NCBI GenBank assembly: GCA_900661335.1
Contig: CAACVY010000017.1
Coordinates: 1 to 43,030, forward strand
Reading direction: 5' to 3'
From: an uncultured bacterium
GTDB lineage: Bacteria > Verrucomicrobiota > Kiritimatiellia > PWTM01
DNA: 43,030 nt
Part shown: positions 35,183-43,030 of the stretch, one piece after another
Position numbering within the stretch: the stretch's first letter is position 1
Layout of the letters: every line of letters begins with the position of its first letter
Program-made: the position numbers and the translations under genes
The notes under the pieces: generated by a model
Databases searched by the model: none
Told to the model about the DNA's origin: nothing
What the model saw: the letters and a program-made list of their open reading frames with translations, nothing else

Positions 35183-35289
35183 AGTGGTACGCTGAGTGGC
35201 GGCTGGACACCACGACAGAGGGTATTTTCGACGCTCACCGGCTGTACCTGTGAGCCGCTCAAGTACCCCACCCGACAGAGGAGAGAGCC

Positions 35290-36072
35290 ATGTGTGAATT
35301 ACTGGCACTAAATTTTAACCAACCTGTTCGATGTTCACTTTCGTTCCGCGGCTTCTGTCATCGCGGCGAACGTAACGCAGATGGATGGGGAATTGCGAGA
35401 TTCGACGGGCGTGCCTGCCAGATTTTCAAAGAACCGATCCAAGCTCCTCAAAGTAAGTTGGCTACGTTTCTGCGCGACTATGAGTCTTTTAAAAGCAAGA
35501 TTTTTATCGGCCACGTCCGCTTAGCCAGCCAAGGCGAGCGAGCACTAGAAAACACCCACCCATTTGTACGCGTGTTTCGGTCTCGTGAAGTTGTATTCGC
35601 TCACAATGGCACCGTGAGTCTGTCCATCCCGAAGCCAGCGCTGAAGTTCCGTCCCGTGGGGGAAACGGACTCCGAACACCTGTTCTGTGCACTTCTCACG
35701 GAATTGTCCCAACGAGGTATCGGCTTCTCGAAGTTCAAAGAAATCGAGAATATTCTTCGCTATTTCAACCACTACGGATCTATGAATTTGCTATTTTCTG
35801 AAGGCGAACACCTCTATGTCTATCGAGACGAGGGCGACTGCAATGGACTCTGCATGATTGAACGGAAGGCGCCGTTCGACCGCGTCTCTCTGGAGGACGA
35901 GGACTGGGAAGTTAATTTGGCTGAGGAGAAGCATCCCGATCAGCGAGGGGTTGTGATCGCAACTCGCCCTTTGACTAATGAATCGTGGAAGGAGTTCGAG
36001 CCGGGTTCTCTAAGCGTTTTTAAGGATGGTCAATGTATTTATGGCGGCCACCATCTGCCTTCGGAAAAATGA
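35290..36072 (+). CDS. Class II glutamine amidotransferase, YafJ-like
   Basis: 260 residues. After Met removal the N-terminal Cys2 (MCELLAL) would be the nucleophile of an Ntn-type glutamine amidotransferase. Other family marks are RGERNADGWGIA, FIGHVRLAS, FAHNGTVS and ETDSEHLF. There is no synthetase domain, as in YafJ and DUF-type stand-alone members, whose acceptor substrate is usually unknown. A good Shine-Dalgarno (GAGGAG) precedes the ATG. Codon use is visibly richer in A/T at third positions than its neighbours, suggesting recent acquisition. It stands alone between the redox operon and a minus-strand sigma-factor operon. Confidence 0.9.
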   Translation: MCELLALNFNQPVRCSLSFRGFCHRGERNADGWGIARFDGRACQIFKEPIQAPQSKLATFLRDYESFKSKIFIGHVRLASQGERALENTHPFVRVFRSREVVFAHNGTVSLSIPKPALKFRPVGETDSEHLFCALLTELSQRGIGFSKFKEIENILRYFNHYGSMNLLFSEGEHLYVYRDEGDCNGLCMIERKAPFDRVSLEDEDWEVNLAEEKHPDQRGVVIATRPLTNESWKEFEPGSLSVFKDGQCIYGGHHLPSEK

Positions 36073-36306
36073 ATTCGGTGTGCTCAGCCGCGATCGGCGT
36101 GCCACCTACGGCGTGTCGTGTGTCGGAAGGGTTGACGGCCAGATCCATCCGATCGCCCTCCACCTGAGCCGGCCAAAGGAAGAGAGCGAACTCCACGCGA
36201 CGCCCCCCAGGGTAGCACCCTCGTGGGCACCATGACCCAACGCGAGGTCCGTAGCATTCGAGCCCCACAAATCCGCGGATGGCCGATGCGAGCTAAACTC
36301 GATATT

Positions 36307-36873
36307 TTAAAGTCCGGATGCTGTCGGCCACACGTCCGTCGGGGGCTGGCCTTCTTCAGGGACCCAAGGCAACCAGCGCCGCGAGGCTGCCAACATGAGT
36401 TGCCTCAATCCGAAATCGGGAGATTCCACACATTCACCCACCGTGCCCACCCAAGTGACCGCGGAATGCATCCAACTCAAGTCCGCCGAGACCACCGCGT
36501 CCATGGGCGGCCGTCTCACGCCGTCATCCACTTGCCTCAGAAACTGTCCGATCCAACCACGAGCACCGATGAAGAAAAGGATCAACACCACGCCCATCGC
36601 CACCGCCAGACTCCACCGCGGGCGGCCTTCTTCATGCACAGGGCCAGCCTTGGATCGGAGCCATTCACGTTCGAGATTGGCCCATAGTTCCTCGGGCATT
36701 TCCGATGGGTTCCACGGTCTGGCGAGTTGACGGTCGAGCTCCTCGTACCGCGCCACATATGCAGCACAGGCCAAGCAATGCGCCAAGTGGTTCTGGACCG
36801 CGCGGGGCAACTGCCGCGACTCGTCGCGACGCCAGTGCCATACAAAACGAAACCACCCACACCGGATGTTCAT
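36307..36873 (-). CDS. Membrane-bound anti-sigma factor with zinc-binding motif
   Basis: 188 residues. The N-terminal cytoplasmic part has the ZAS motif H-x3-C-x2-C (H29, C33, C36) that binds zinc and grips ECF sigma factors. One membrane helix (SLAVAMGVVLILFFIGA, about 84-100) is followed by a periplasmic C-terminal segment. The ATG at 36873 overlaps the sigma gene stop by 4 bases (ATGA), the usual sigma/anti-sigma arrangement. The inducing signal is unknown. Confidence 0.88.
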   Translation of the reverse strand: MNIRCGWFRFVWHWRRDESRQLPRAVQNHLAHCLACAAYVARYEELDRQLARPWNPSEMPEELWANLEREWLRSKAGPVHEEGRPRWSLAVAMGVVLILFFIGARGWIGQFLRQVDDGVRRPPMDAVVSADLSWMHSAVTWVGTVGECVESPDFGLRQLMLAASRRWLPWVPEEGQPPTDVWPTASGL

Positions 36874-37517
36874 CGAGGCTCCTCCGTCTCCACTGCCGTG
36901 TAGCACGGCAGTACCGTCCGATCTCGAAGGGATGCTCGAAGCCGCTCCGCTACCCCGGCATTGAGAAGTGCTCGCCGCGCTCGAAACAGCAAGACCCGTA
37001 CGTGGGTGGCGGTCAGGCCCATGGCCGCTGCGATTGCCCGAACCTCCAAGCCGTGGTACACCCGGAGTGTCAGGGCTTCCAGCGCCCGCGGCGAGAGAAC
37101 CTGCCGCGCGGTCGTCCAGAGATCGTTTTCCAGTTCGCTATCCGAAAGCCGATCCAGTGGGTCGCCACGGTTCGCACCCACACCGGTCGTGAGACGCATT
37201 TCGAAACCATCCCGCTTCACAGCTTCCCGCTGAACTCGACGGATGGCGTCGGTCACCACGGAACGAGCCACCGAGAACAACCACGGCGCCCATGGACCTT
37301 TCGGCGCCGCCGCACGGAGTTGCCGTACCACCTTCACGAAAATCTCTTGGCACACATCGTCCGCATCCAATGGCGGCCGCACGCGGCGCCAGCAGTAGGC
37401 GCGCACCTGCCCATACCAACGCTCGACAAGCTCCCGCAAAGCCTCGGCTGAACCCTGCGCGACTCGCCGAGCGAGTTCTTCGTCCGTCCGTGTGGACTGC
37501 GTCACACTATTGCGCAA
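36870..37517 (-). CDS. ECF-type RNA polymerase sigma factor
   Basis: 215 residues. Region 2 (about 20-90) contains LDADDVCQEIFVKVVRQL and a -10-recognition stretch APWLFSVARSVVTDAIRR. Region 4 (about 140-190) has LSPRALEALTLRVYHGLEVRAIAAAMGLTATHVRVLLFRARRAL, the helix-turn-helix contacting the -35. There is no region 1 or 3. The TTG start at 37517 has GGAG 7 bases upstream and overlaps the preceding gene by 11 bases; a GTG at 37505 is a weaker alternative. It would direct envelope-linked genes under control of the membrane anti-sigma factor encoded next. Confidence 0.92.
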   Translation of the reverse strand: MRNSVTQSTRTDEELARRVAQGSAEALRELVERWYGQVRAYCWRRVRPPLDADDVCQEIFVKVVRQLRAAAPKGPWAPWLFSVARSVVTDAIRRVQREAVKRDGFEMRLTTGVGANRGDPLDRLSDSELENDLWTTARQVLSPRALEALTLRVYHGLEVRAIAAAMGLTATHVRVLLFRARRALLNAGVAERLRASLRDRTVLPCYTAVETEEPR

Positions 37518-38445
37518 CCGACTTCTCCGTTGCTTCTTTCAGCTTTTTTTGCGCGCCTTCGCGGATCGCCTGGGCGACATCCTCGGACGGTACTTCGAGC
37601 TGCGCGGAGATCCTCGAGCCGGAAGTTTCCACGACCAAAGACTGCGCCCACCGCGCCGCTCGAGGATCCTGCTCAGCATTCAACATCGCCATGGCGCGCA
37701 GGCCTTCAAGCACTTTCTGAAGTTGCGCGGCTTTCTCCTCACTGGCCATCGTCGCGCTCACATGGCACCGGATCTGGCCGCCGATCTCACCCACCCATAA
37801 TCGTACGTTTTGAGCACCCGGCAGGTGGGCATTCGGCCGCGTCTCTGCAGGCAGCTCCGTCGCCATGCCGTAAAGAAACCCTCCGACCGCAGCCTCGTCG
37901 GTCCGGGCAAGCTGAACAGCCGGATGCCGGCCATCGAGCGTGTCTAACACCATTTGAACGACGGATTCGTACTCAGACAATATGACCGTCGAGACACCGT
38001 GGAACGCCCCGTAGATTCGTTTGCGTTGGCCGTTCCCTTTGTCTTTCTTTTTTTCGTCGAGCCAACTGTAGATGACATGGTTTCCAGTGGAGGTTTCGGA
38101 ATAACCGTCGGCCGCCTTCAACAGCGTAAGAATTCGTTCGCGGTCGAACCGCCCTTGAAGAATCACGGCACCATGTCGGCCTGCACCGCACAATGTGATG
38201 CCGGCAATGTCGGTTCGCGGGTCAAAGCCAAACACCGCTTTGAAGGCGGCCAGCTTCCGCTCCGCCTCCTCCTGCTTGAGCAGGCCCAGAAAGGTTTGAC
38301 CCGGAACGGTCCGATTCCATGCCTCCACGTCCCAGTGGAGCCACCACCGAGCCTCCGAAGGTATTGCCCGAGATGGAAACGGCGCCGCTGAGGCACCGAC
38401 GCTGATCATTCCAATGCATCCGATTATGAGCGCTCGCCCGATCAT
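37507..38445 (-). CDS. Secreted protein of unknown function in sigma-factor operon
   Basis: 312 residues. A signal peptide (MIGRALIIGCIGMISVGASA) is followed by a mixed alpha/beta region with repeated patterns (LHWDVEAW..., GITLCGAGRHGAVILQGRF, KAADGYSETSTGNHVIYSWLDEK) and a charged helical C-terminus (EDVAQAIREGAQKKLKEATEK). I recognise no domain. It is the first gene of an operon with the sigma and anti-sigma genes, which overlap in turn, so it may be part of the signal-sensing pathway or a regulon product. Confidence 0.65.
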   Translation of the reverse strand: MIGRALIIGCIGMISVGASAAPFPSRAIPSEARWWLHWDVEAWNRTVPGQTFLGLLKQEEAERKLAAFKAVFGFDPRTDIAGITLCGAGRHGAVILQGRFDRERILTLLKAADGYSETSTGNHVIYSWLDEKKKDKGNGQRKRIYGAFHGVSTVILSEYESVVQMVLDTLDGRHPAVQLARTDEAAVGGFLYGMATELPAETRPNAHLPGAQNVRLWVGEIGGQIRCHVSATMASEEKAAQLQKVLEGLRAMAMLNAEQDPRAARWAQSLVVETSGSRISAQLEVPSEDVAQAIREGAQKKLKEATEKSVAQ

Positions 38446-38493
38446 TGCACTATCTCCTTTCCGGCGTCATTCTCATGCCCAACCTAGACAACG

Positions 38494-38510
38494 TTTGGGC
38501 GACGCCCAAA
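38494..38510 (-). terminator. Candidate terminator after second sulfatase
   Basis: TTTGGGC-GAC-GCCCAAA forms a 7-bp stem with a three-base loop, 18 bases after the sulfatase stop on the minus strand. The tail is only moderately T-rich (CGTTGTCTAGGTT). Confidence 0.45.
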
Positions 38511-38527
38511 GTTACACCGATCGCGCA

Positions 38528-40327
38528 TTACGGATGACGTTGTTCGGATCGGAGGGTCAATACCAAGGCGCGGAGGTCCATGACGTGTTGCCCGCGCACC
38601 TCCCGAGCACGCAACGTTAACCGGCCACGGCCTGCGGGGAGTTGGATCGTGCCCAGTCGAAGCGGCCGGAACTCCTTCATGTACGACTCGCCTTTGCGAG
38701 GAACCACGTCTTGGTTCGTAATGAGGGGTGGATTCCACGCGGGCCGGACGACCCCCACGAGCGTCGCCGAGCCCAACGTTAGCTCCACCACCGAACCCTC
38801 ATCGGAGTCGGCGCACGTGTACCAGAGCTCGACTTCGTAGCGGCCCGGAGTGACGATTTCGACGTCCCACGTGATGGAATCTTCCGTGCAATCCCAGTTC
38901 GTGAAGTACGAACAGTTGGGCGCCGGCGCGCTGCGTCGAATGTGCCCATGGGGCGTGCCATCCCGCGCAGGAAGCCATGTTCGGGGGAACGCTGGGTAGC
39001 CTACAGGAAACGGCCGAGGGTCGACGGCTCCTCCGGCGCCCTGCACGGACGCCTCGGTTGGCAACCCCACCTCTGTTCGCCAGCGAGCCACCGCCTCTTG
39101 TAGTTCCGCCGCCACCCCAGGCAGCTCGGCGGCAAGGTCACGTGTCTGGCTGGGGTCTGCCCACATGTCGAACAGCTTCCCCGTATGGTCCAGCCGATAG
39201 CGTTCGGTTCGCACGCTCACGCGGCCATTCCAGTGTTGGAACAACCGACGGTCGGGCCATGCCGTCGCCGTCCCCAACAGCAACGGTGAAAGGTCACATC
39301 CGTCGAGCGGAGCATCGCCCACCTTCGGCACCCCCGCGAGCGACAACAACGTTGGCAGAAGATCCACTGCCGCACAGATCTGCGTCACCACGCGGCCGGC
39401 GGGCAAACGGCCTGGCCACCGCAAGAAACAAGGTGACCGCACCCCACCCTCGTCGGTGTCGCCTTTTCGGCCTTTCATCTCGCCGTTCCAGCGCACGCTG
39501 TTCGGGCCGTTGTCCGAGAAGAACACCACCAACGTGGAGTCGCGTAGCCCCAATCGGTCGAGCGCATCCAGCACCCGGCCGACGTTCCAGTCGAGGTTTT
39601 CGCACATCGCCAGGACCGCGCGAGTGACGGCAAGATCCTCCCTCTCTCCCATCGCACCACGCTGCACGATCTCGCGCTGTTCGAACCGGCACCAAAAAGA
39701 GTTGGGAACGCAGAATGGGGAATGCGGCGTGTTGTAGGCCAAGTAACACAGCCACGGCCGCTGCCGGTGCTCTTCGATGAACTGAATCGCGCGGTCGGTC
39801 AAATGGTCCGCAATATATCCCCGACCCCGAACAGGCTGTCCGTTATGTTCGAGCGGCGGGTCGAAGTACTCGCCCCAGTGGCCTTCCGTGAAACCGTAGA
39901 ACTCCTCGAACCCGCGGGCGTTGGGGTGGTACGGCCACTGGCTACCGTTGTGCCACTTGCCAATGCACGCGGTCGCGTAGCCAGCGGCTCGGAACGCCTC
40001 CGCCAATGTACGTTCGTTCGGGTCCAGTCGCTCCTGCCCCAACGAGACGCCCCGCACGCCCCCGCGCGGATGGTAGCGGCCGGTCAGCAGCTCCGCCCGC
40101 GTGGGCGAGCACACGGGCTGGACGAAAAAGCGGTCGAGCACCACCCCCTCGCGCGCCAAAGAGTCCAACCGAGGCGTAGATAGGTTGCGGTTCCCGTGAA
40201 CGCTGAGATCACCCCAACCTTGGTCATCACTGAGAATGATCAAGACGTTCGGTCGTTCCGCGCCCCCCACGGTCAGCGTGGCCAACGCGAGTAGGGTCGC
40301 ACCGATCCACGTTTGCGACGATTTCAT
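38528..40327 (-). CDS. Secreted arylsulfatase with C-terminal beta domain
   Basis: 599 residues. Signal peptide to about residue 23 (TLTVGGAERP). Sulfatase marks are NVLIILSDDQGWGD (metal D34/D35), formylglycine signature VCSPTRAELLTGR (C73), IGKWHNGS and FFSDNGPNS. The catalytic part ends near 440. A further 140 residues look like a jelly-roll carbohydrate-binding module (DSITWDVEIVTPGRYEVELWYTC, GRGRLTLRAREV), which may target sulfated glycans. The protein differs clearly from the first sulfatase in both signature and tail. It is divergent from the MscS gene. Confidence 0.92.
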   Translation of the reverse strand: MKSSQTWIGATLLALATLTVGGAERPNVLIILSDDQGWGDLSVHGNRNLSTPRLDSLAREGVVLDRFFVQPVCSPTRAELLTGRYHPRGGVRGVSLGQERLDPNERTLAEAFRAAGYATACIGKWHNGSQWPYHPNARGFEEFYGFTEGHWGEYFDPPLEHNGQPVRGRGYIADHLTDRAIQFIEEHRQRPWLCYLAYNTPHSPFCVPNSFWCRFEQREIVQRGAMGEREDLAVTRAVLAMCENLDWNVGRVLDALDRLGLRDSTLVVFFSDNGPNSVRWNGEMKGRKGDTDEGGVRSPCFLRWPGRLPAGRVVTQICAAVDLLPTLLSLAGVPKVGDAPLDGCDLSPLLLGTATAWPDRRLFQHWNGRVSVRTERYRLDHTGKLFDMWADPSQTRDLAAELPGVAAELQEAVARWRTEVGLPTEASVQGAGGAVDPRPFPVGYPAFPRTWLPARDGTPHGHIRRSAPAPNCSYFTNWDCTEDSITWDVEIVTPGRYEVELWYTCADSDEGSVVELTLGSATLVGVVRPAWNPPLITNQDVVPRKGESYMKEFRPLRLGTIQLPAGRGRLTLRAREVRGQHVMDLRALVLTLRSEQRHP

Positions 40328-40478
40328 GCTTGGACACTCCTTGCGAAGTCATCTTACCCGTGTGAAGTGGCATTGACGATCCCACGAAGGGGTCCGGCCG
40401 GGCCCAGCGCCGAGCCACTTCCTGCCTCGTGCTCAGCCTTGCCAAACGCCTACGCCTCGCGTACTAAGTAGGGGCATC

Positions 40479-41519
40479 ATGGAACTGTGGCACTGGTGGT
40501 GGATTGCTGGCATCCTGCTCGTCACCGTCGTCGCCAGCCGGTTCGGACATCATTACCTTACGCGGCTGGCGGACGCCGCGGCGCACAACACGCGGCCGGT
40601 CTTGGAGGCCGTGTGGCGTGCCATGGCCCATGCGTTGAAATTTTCGCTCGCCTGCGTAGCGTTGGCCCGCATCTTGTACGTGTTGCCCTGGCCCGAACGA
40701 CTCGCCAACGGCGCGCACTCGCTGGCGGCAGTGGCCGACACGGTCGCCGTGGCCTACCTGGCGATGGCCTTGACCGACGTCGCCGCCCGCTGGGTGGAAC
40801 AAGCCGCCCGGCGGACGCGCTCGCGAATGGACGACATGCTCGCCCCGTTAGTGGGCAAAACCCTTCGCGGCGTGGTGTGGGTGCTCGCAATGGTACAGAT
40901 CGTCCAGACCCTATCCAATCGGCCCATCACCTCCATCCTCGCCGGATTAGGCATCGGCGGGTTGGCCGTCGCGCTCGCTGCACAAGAAACGATCCGAAAC
41001 TTTTTCGGCTCGCTGGTGCTGTTGATGGACAAGCCCTTCGAAATCGGCGACCGCATCCGGGCCGGCGACATCGACGGCGCAGTAATCGCCGTGGGTTTTC
41101 GCAGTACGCGCATCCGTACGTTGGACGGCGAACGGGTCACCATCCCCAACGCAGACCTGGTCAGCCGAGTCATCTACAACGTCGAGCAACGCTCGTACAT
41201 TCGCCGCGTGCTCACGCTGGGCATCGCGTACGAAACACCGCCGGACCGCGTCCGCCGCGCCCTCGAGATTCTACGAGAGCTGCTCCACAACCATGAGGGC
41301 ATGGACCCCGCGTACCCGCCGCGCATTCACTTCACCGAATTTGCCCCCTACTCGCTGAACTTGGAGGTTGTCTTTTGGTACCATCCCGCCGACTGGTGGA
41401 AATGCCGGGCGTTCGTCGAGCGGCTGAACCTCAAAATTCTCGAGGAGTTCAACCGCGAGGGCATCGCATTCGCGTACCCCACACAAACCGTGTACGTCAA
41501 TCCGCTCCGCCCGGTGTAG
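40479..41519 (+). CDS. MscS-family mechanosensitive channel
   Basis: 346 residues. About five hydrophobic segments occur in the first 172 residues; the last, ILAGLGIGGLAVALAAQETIRNFFGS, is the pore-lining TM3 pattern of Gly and Ala. It is followed by the beta domain (LMDKPFEIGDRIRAGDIDGAVIAVGFRSTRIRTLDGERVTIPN) and an alpha/beta C-terminal domain. Such heptameric inner-membrane channels open on osmotic downshift. The ATG at 40479 is the first in the open frame, with a modest upstream AG-rich stretch. Transcribed alone. Confidence 0.93.
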   Translation: MELWHWWWIAGILLVTVVASRFGHHYLTRLADAAAHNTRPVLEAVWRAMAHALKFSLACVALARILYVLPWPERLANGAHSLAAVADTVAVAYLAMALTDVAARWVEQAARRTRSRMDDMLAPLVGKTLRGVVWVLAMVQIVQTLSNRPITSILAGLGIGGLAVALAAQETIRNFFGSLVLLMDKPFEIGDRIRAGDIDGAVIAVGFRSTRIRTLDGERVTIPNADLVSRVIYNVEQRSYIRRVLTLGIAYETPPDRVRRALEILRELLHNHEGMDPAYPPRIHFTEFAPYSLNLEVVFWYHPADWWKCRAFVERLNLKILEEFNREGIAFAYPTQTVYVNPLRPV

Positions 41520-41832
41520 GTCAAGCCTTCGGTGGGCGGCTCCACTCCCACGCCCGCCCCACGCCGCTACGGGTCGTCGCGTAATGGGAACACAGCTTGC
41601 CGCCCCGCCGCAGCACAACGAAACCGAAGTTGGTTCACTGCACCGGCACTGCATTCGAAGACGTTCTTTGCGCGGCGGGCGACACAGCGATAAAGAGAAC
41701 CTGGCTTCACTGCGTGAAACCTACGCGGGCTGACCATGCCGATGTCGCGGCTGCGCGTCCTCCACACCTCCCCTCAGCGTGGGCGGTAGGACAGGGATGC
41801 AGCCCATCGGATGGGACCCGAATACTCTGATC
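41520..41832. other. Convergent intergenic region
   Basis: 313 bp between the convergent MscS and propeller genes. No gene is seen. A 7-bp inverted repeat with a two-base centre (ACTCTGA-TC-TCAGAGT, 41824-41839) overlaps the stop codon of the propeller gene and may serve termination. Confidence 0.5.
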
Positions 41833-43030
41833 TCAGAGTGCAGTCAGAGAACATCGGCCCCGTGGGCTCGATGGGATGGTGGCCGCCGCGACTTCGTCGG
41901 AGCCAGGCGCCGCTCGCCAAAAGTCACCCAAGTCCACCAGCCACATCTGCCGGCCCTCGCCGCTGTGGGCCGAGTCGATGCACACCCACCGCCCGGAGGG
42001 GCTGATGCGGGGATGAAGGTCACACCGCCACTCGCCAGTATACTCGGGCGGCGACGAAAACCGGCCAAGGATCCACCGCCGTCGCGAGGCGGGTTGTACC
42101 GCGTACAGCACCTGCTCCCGCGCGGGCTCGATGGGATAGGTGTCACAGAGGATCCACTTGTTCGCACGCCCCGGAACGTAAGTGCAGTGCCCGTCACGTT
42201 CCATCATTCCGCCCACTTCATCCACCCGGTCCCCACGGTCCTCCACCACCAAAAACGCCCACCGCTGGCCGTCGGGCGGCACGCCCGCGTACATGAGCAA
42301 CGCACGCGCATCTCTCCAAACAAAATGCGAGACCTTGCCCGTGGCGTTCACCAGCCAGGGATCCCGGCCGTCCGCGCCCCAACTCAACATGCGGGTCCAC
42401 CAGCCTTTCATGCCCGGGGTTCGCCAACGATGAAGGAACACAAACCGCTGACCGTCCGGGGCGACCAGTAGGTGGTTCACCCAATGCTTAGCGTCAGATG
42501 GAAACCCACCGCGAGGCGGCGCAAACCGCACCACGTCGGCGAAGGACAGCAACAGATCCACGCGACCCGTCTCGAGGTCGACTTTCCAAATCCCCGTGTC
42601 ATCCGGCGCGCCCAGGTTCGCCCGCGGATCCGGCCCCCCCGCATATCCATACCCAGGACGACAGTCGTTCAACCGACGGAAATCCGGCGCCACCGCCCAA
42701 CGGCCATCCGGACTCAACGCGTAGATCGGAGCGGGCAGCGTCCGGGTTCGGCCGGTTCGCACGTGGTGCAACCGGACCACGAACTGATCCCCTTCACGAT
42801 CGTTCCAAACCACCTCGTCGGGATGCCCTGGCCGCCACTGGAGCATGCACCCCTGCTGCCAGTTCCACGCACGTGTCCGCCCCAGCTCGATCCACCGATC
42901 GCCGTCGCGTAAGTCCACCATACCCACGGCAATCTCGTCCTCGGCCATGGGCGATCGGTGCTCGAACGTCACCTCGTTCCCCAATAGCCAGCGCTCGTCA
43001 CGTGAAAACTGTTCTTTATCGTAGTAGCCA
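41833..43030 (-). CDS. TolB/oligogalacturonate-lyase-like beta-propeller, 5' end outside window
   Basis: At least 398 residues; the frame is open to the window edge (reading GYYDKEQFS at its visible start), so the N-terminus is missing and the in-window start-like codons are internal. Blades include ALSPDGRWAVAPDF, FRRLNDCRPGYGY and HPRISPSGRWVCIDS, as in TolB-like propellers related to oligogalacturonate lyases. The histidines and glutamine needed for pectin lyase activity could not be placed with confidence. Probably secreted or periplasmic in carbohydrate use, but function is unproved. Confidence 0.75.
   Translation of the reverse strand, partial: GYYDKEQFSRDERWLLGNEVTFEHRSPMAEDEIAVGMVDLRDGDRWIELGRTRAWNWQQGCMLQWRPGHPDEVVWNDREGDQFVVRLHHVRTGRTRTLPAPIYALSPDGRWAVAPDFRRLNDCRPGYGYAGGPDPRANLGAPDDTGIWKVDLETGRVDLLLSFADVVRFAPPRGGFPSDAKHWVNHLLVAPDGQRFVFLHRWRTPGMKGWWTRMLSWGADGRDPWLVNATGKVSHFVWRDARALLMYAGVPPDGQRWAFLVVEDRGDRVDEVGGMMERDGHCTYVPGRANKWILCDTYPIEPAREQVLYAVQPASRRRWILGRFSSPPEYTGEWRCDLHPRISPSGRWVCIDSAHSGEGRQMWLVDLGDFWRAAPGSDEVAAATIPSSPRGRCSLTAL

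Noticed and set aside
41824-41839. Insertion-sequence end or attachment site
   Set aside because: The inverted repeat is short, isolated, has no target duplication and no transposase nearby; it more likely serves transcription termination.
1-43030. tRNA or rRNA genes
   Set aside because: No T-arm GTTCGA context with a matching acceptor stem and no rRNA signature was found on either strand by eye.

Overview
The window is GC-rich bacterial chromosome with densely packed protein genes and no rRNA, tRNA or phage genes that I could recognise. Gene content points to the Verrucomicrobiota, probably a Limisphaerales-like lineage. The evidence is two secreted FGly sulfatases, a decayed autotransporter-strand-repeat protein with a PEP-CTERM-like tail, a Tat-exported sugar isomerase/epimerase-like protein, several secreted beta-propellers, and an AlgI/AlgX acetylation pair. 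This placement is inferred from gene content alone.

Layout. 1-1004 holds no gene I can defend. A LarE sulfur insertase (1005-1877, +) is followed by a minus-strand block: RidA, a secreted propeller, an AlgI-type MBOAT, an AlgX-like protein, and then a broken junction in which the 5' half of a brkB/yihY gene meets the 3' third of der (1885-2654). From 7788 to about 11835 (+) runs a tightly coupled operon: a stand-alone response regulator, a KaiC/Rad55-like RecA-fold protein, an ExeA-like AAA ATPase, a small single-pass membrane protein and RsmB. Next come a Tat-exported sugar isomerase-like protein (+) and, on the minus strand, a clan-A glycoside hydrolase, PhoH, an aminotransferase overlapping an Lrp regulator, HU, an autotransporter pseudogene and a sulfatase.

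The most striking part is 22917-35106 (+). An orphan RnfB is followed by a 0.9-kb gap carrying six copies of a 15-bp palindrome repeated every 31-32 bp, about three helical turns. Then come eight genes, seven of whose junctions overlap (six by exactly 4 nt): a membrane-anchored PQQ-type propeller, an NHL-like propeller, a tiny Tat-exported four-cysteine protein, a NapG-like Tat ferredoxin, a NapH/NosR-like membrane iron-sulfur protein, a second membrane-anchored propeller, a NuoE-NuoF fusion with extra ferredoxin clusters, and a NuoG/GltD-like hybrid flavoprotein. Together they could form a transmembrane complex moving electrons between cytoplasmic NAD(P)H and the quinone pool or a periplasmic partner. 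No hydrogenase, formate dehydrogenase or nitrate reductase catalytic subunit is present, so the final substrate is unknown. This is the best candidate for an undescribed system.

The right end holds a class II glutamine amidotransferase with AT-richer codons, a minus-strand operon (secreted protein, ECF sigma factor, ZAS-type anti-sigma factor), a second sulfatase, an MscS channel, and a TolB/oligogalacturonate-lyase-like propeller gene whose 5' end lies beyond the window. A two-copy version of the same palindrome, with the same 32-bp period, lies upstream of the sugar isomerase-like gene (12004-12050).
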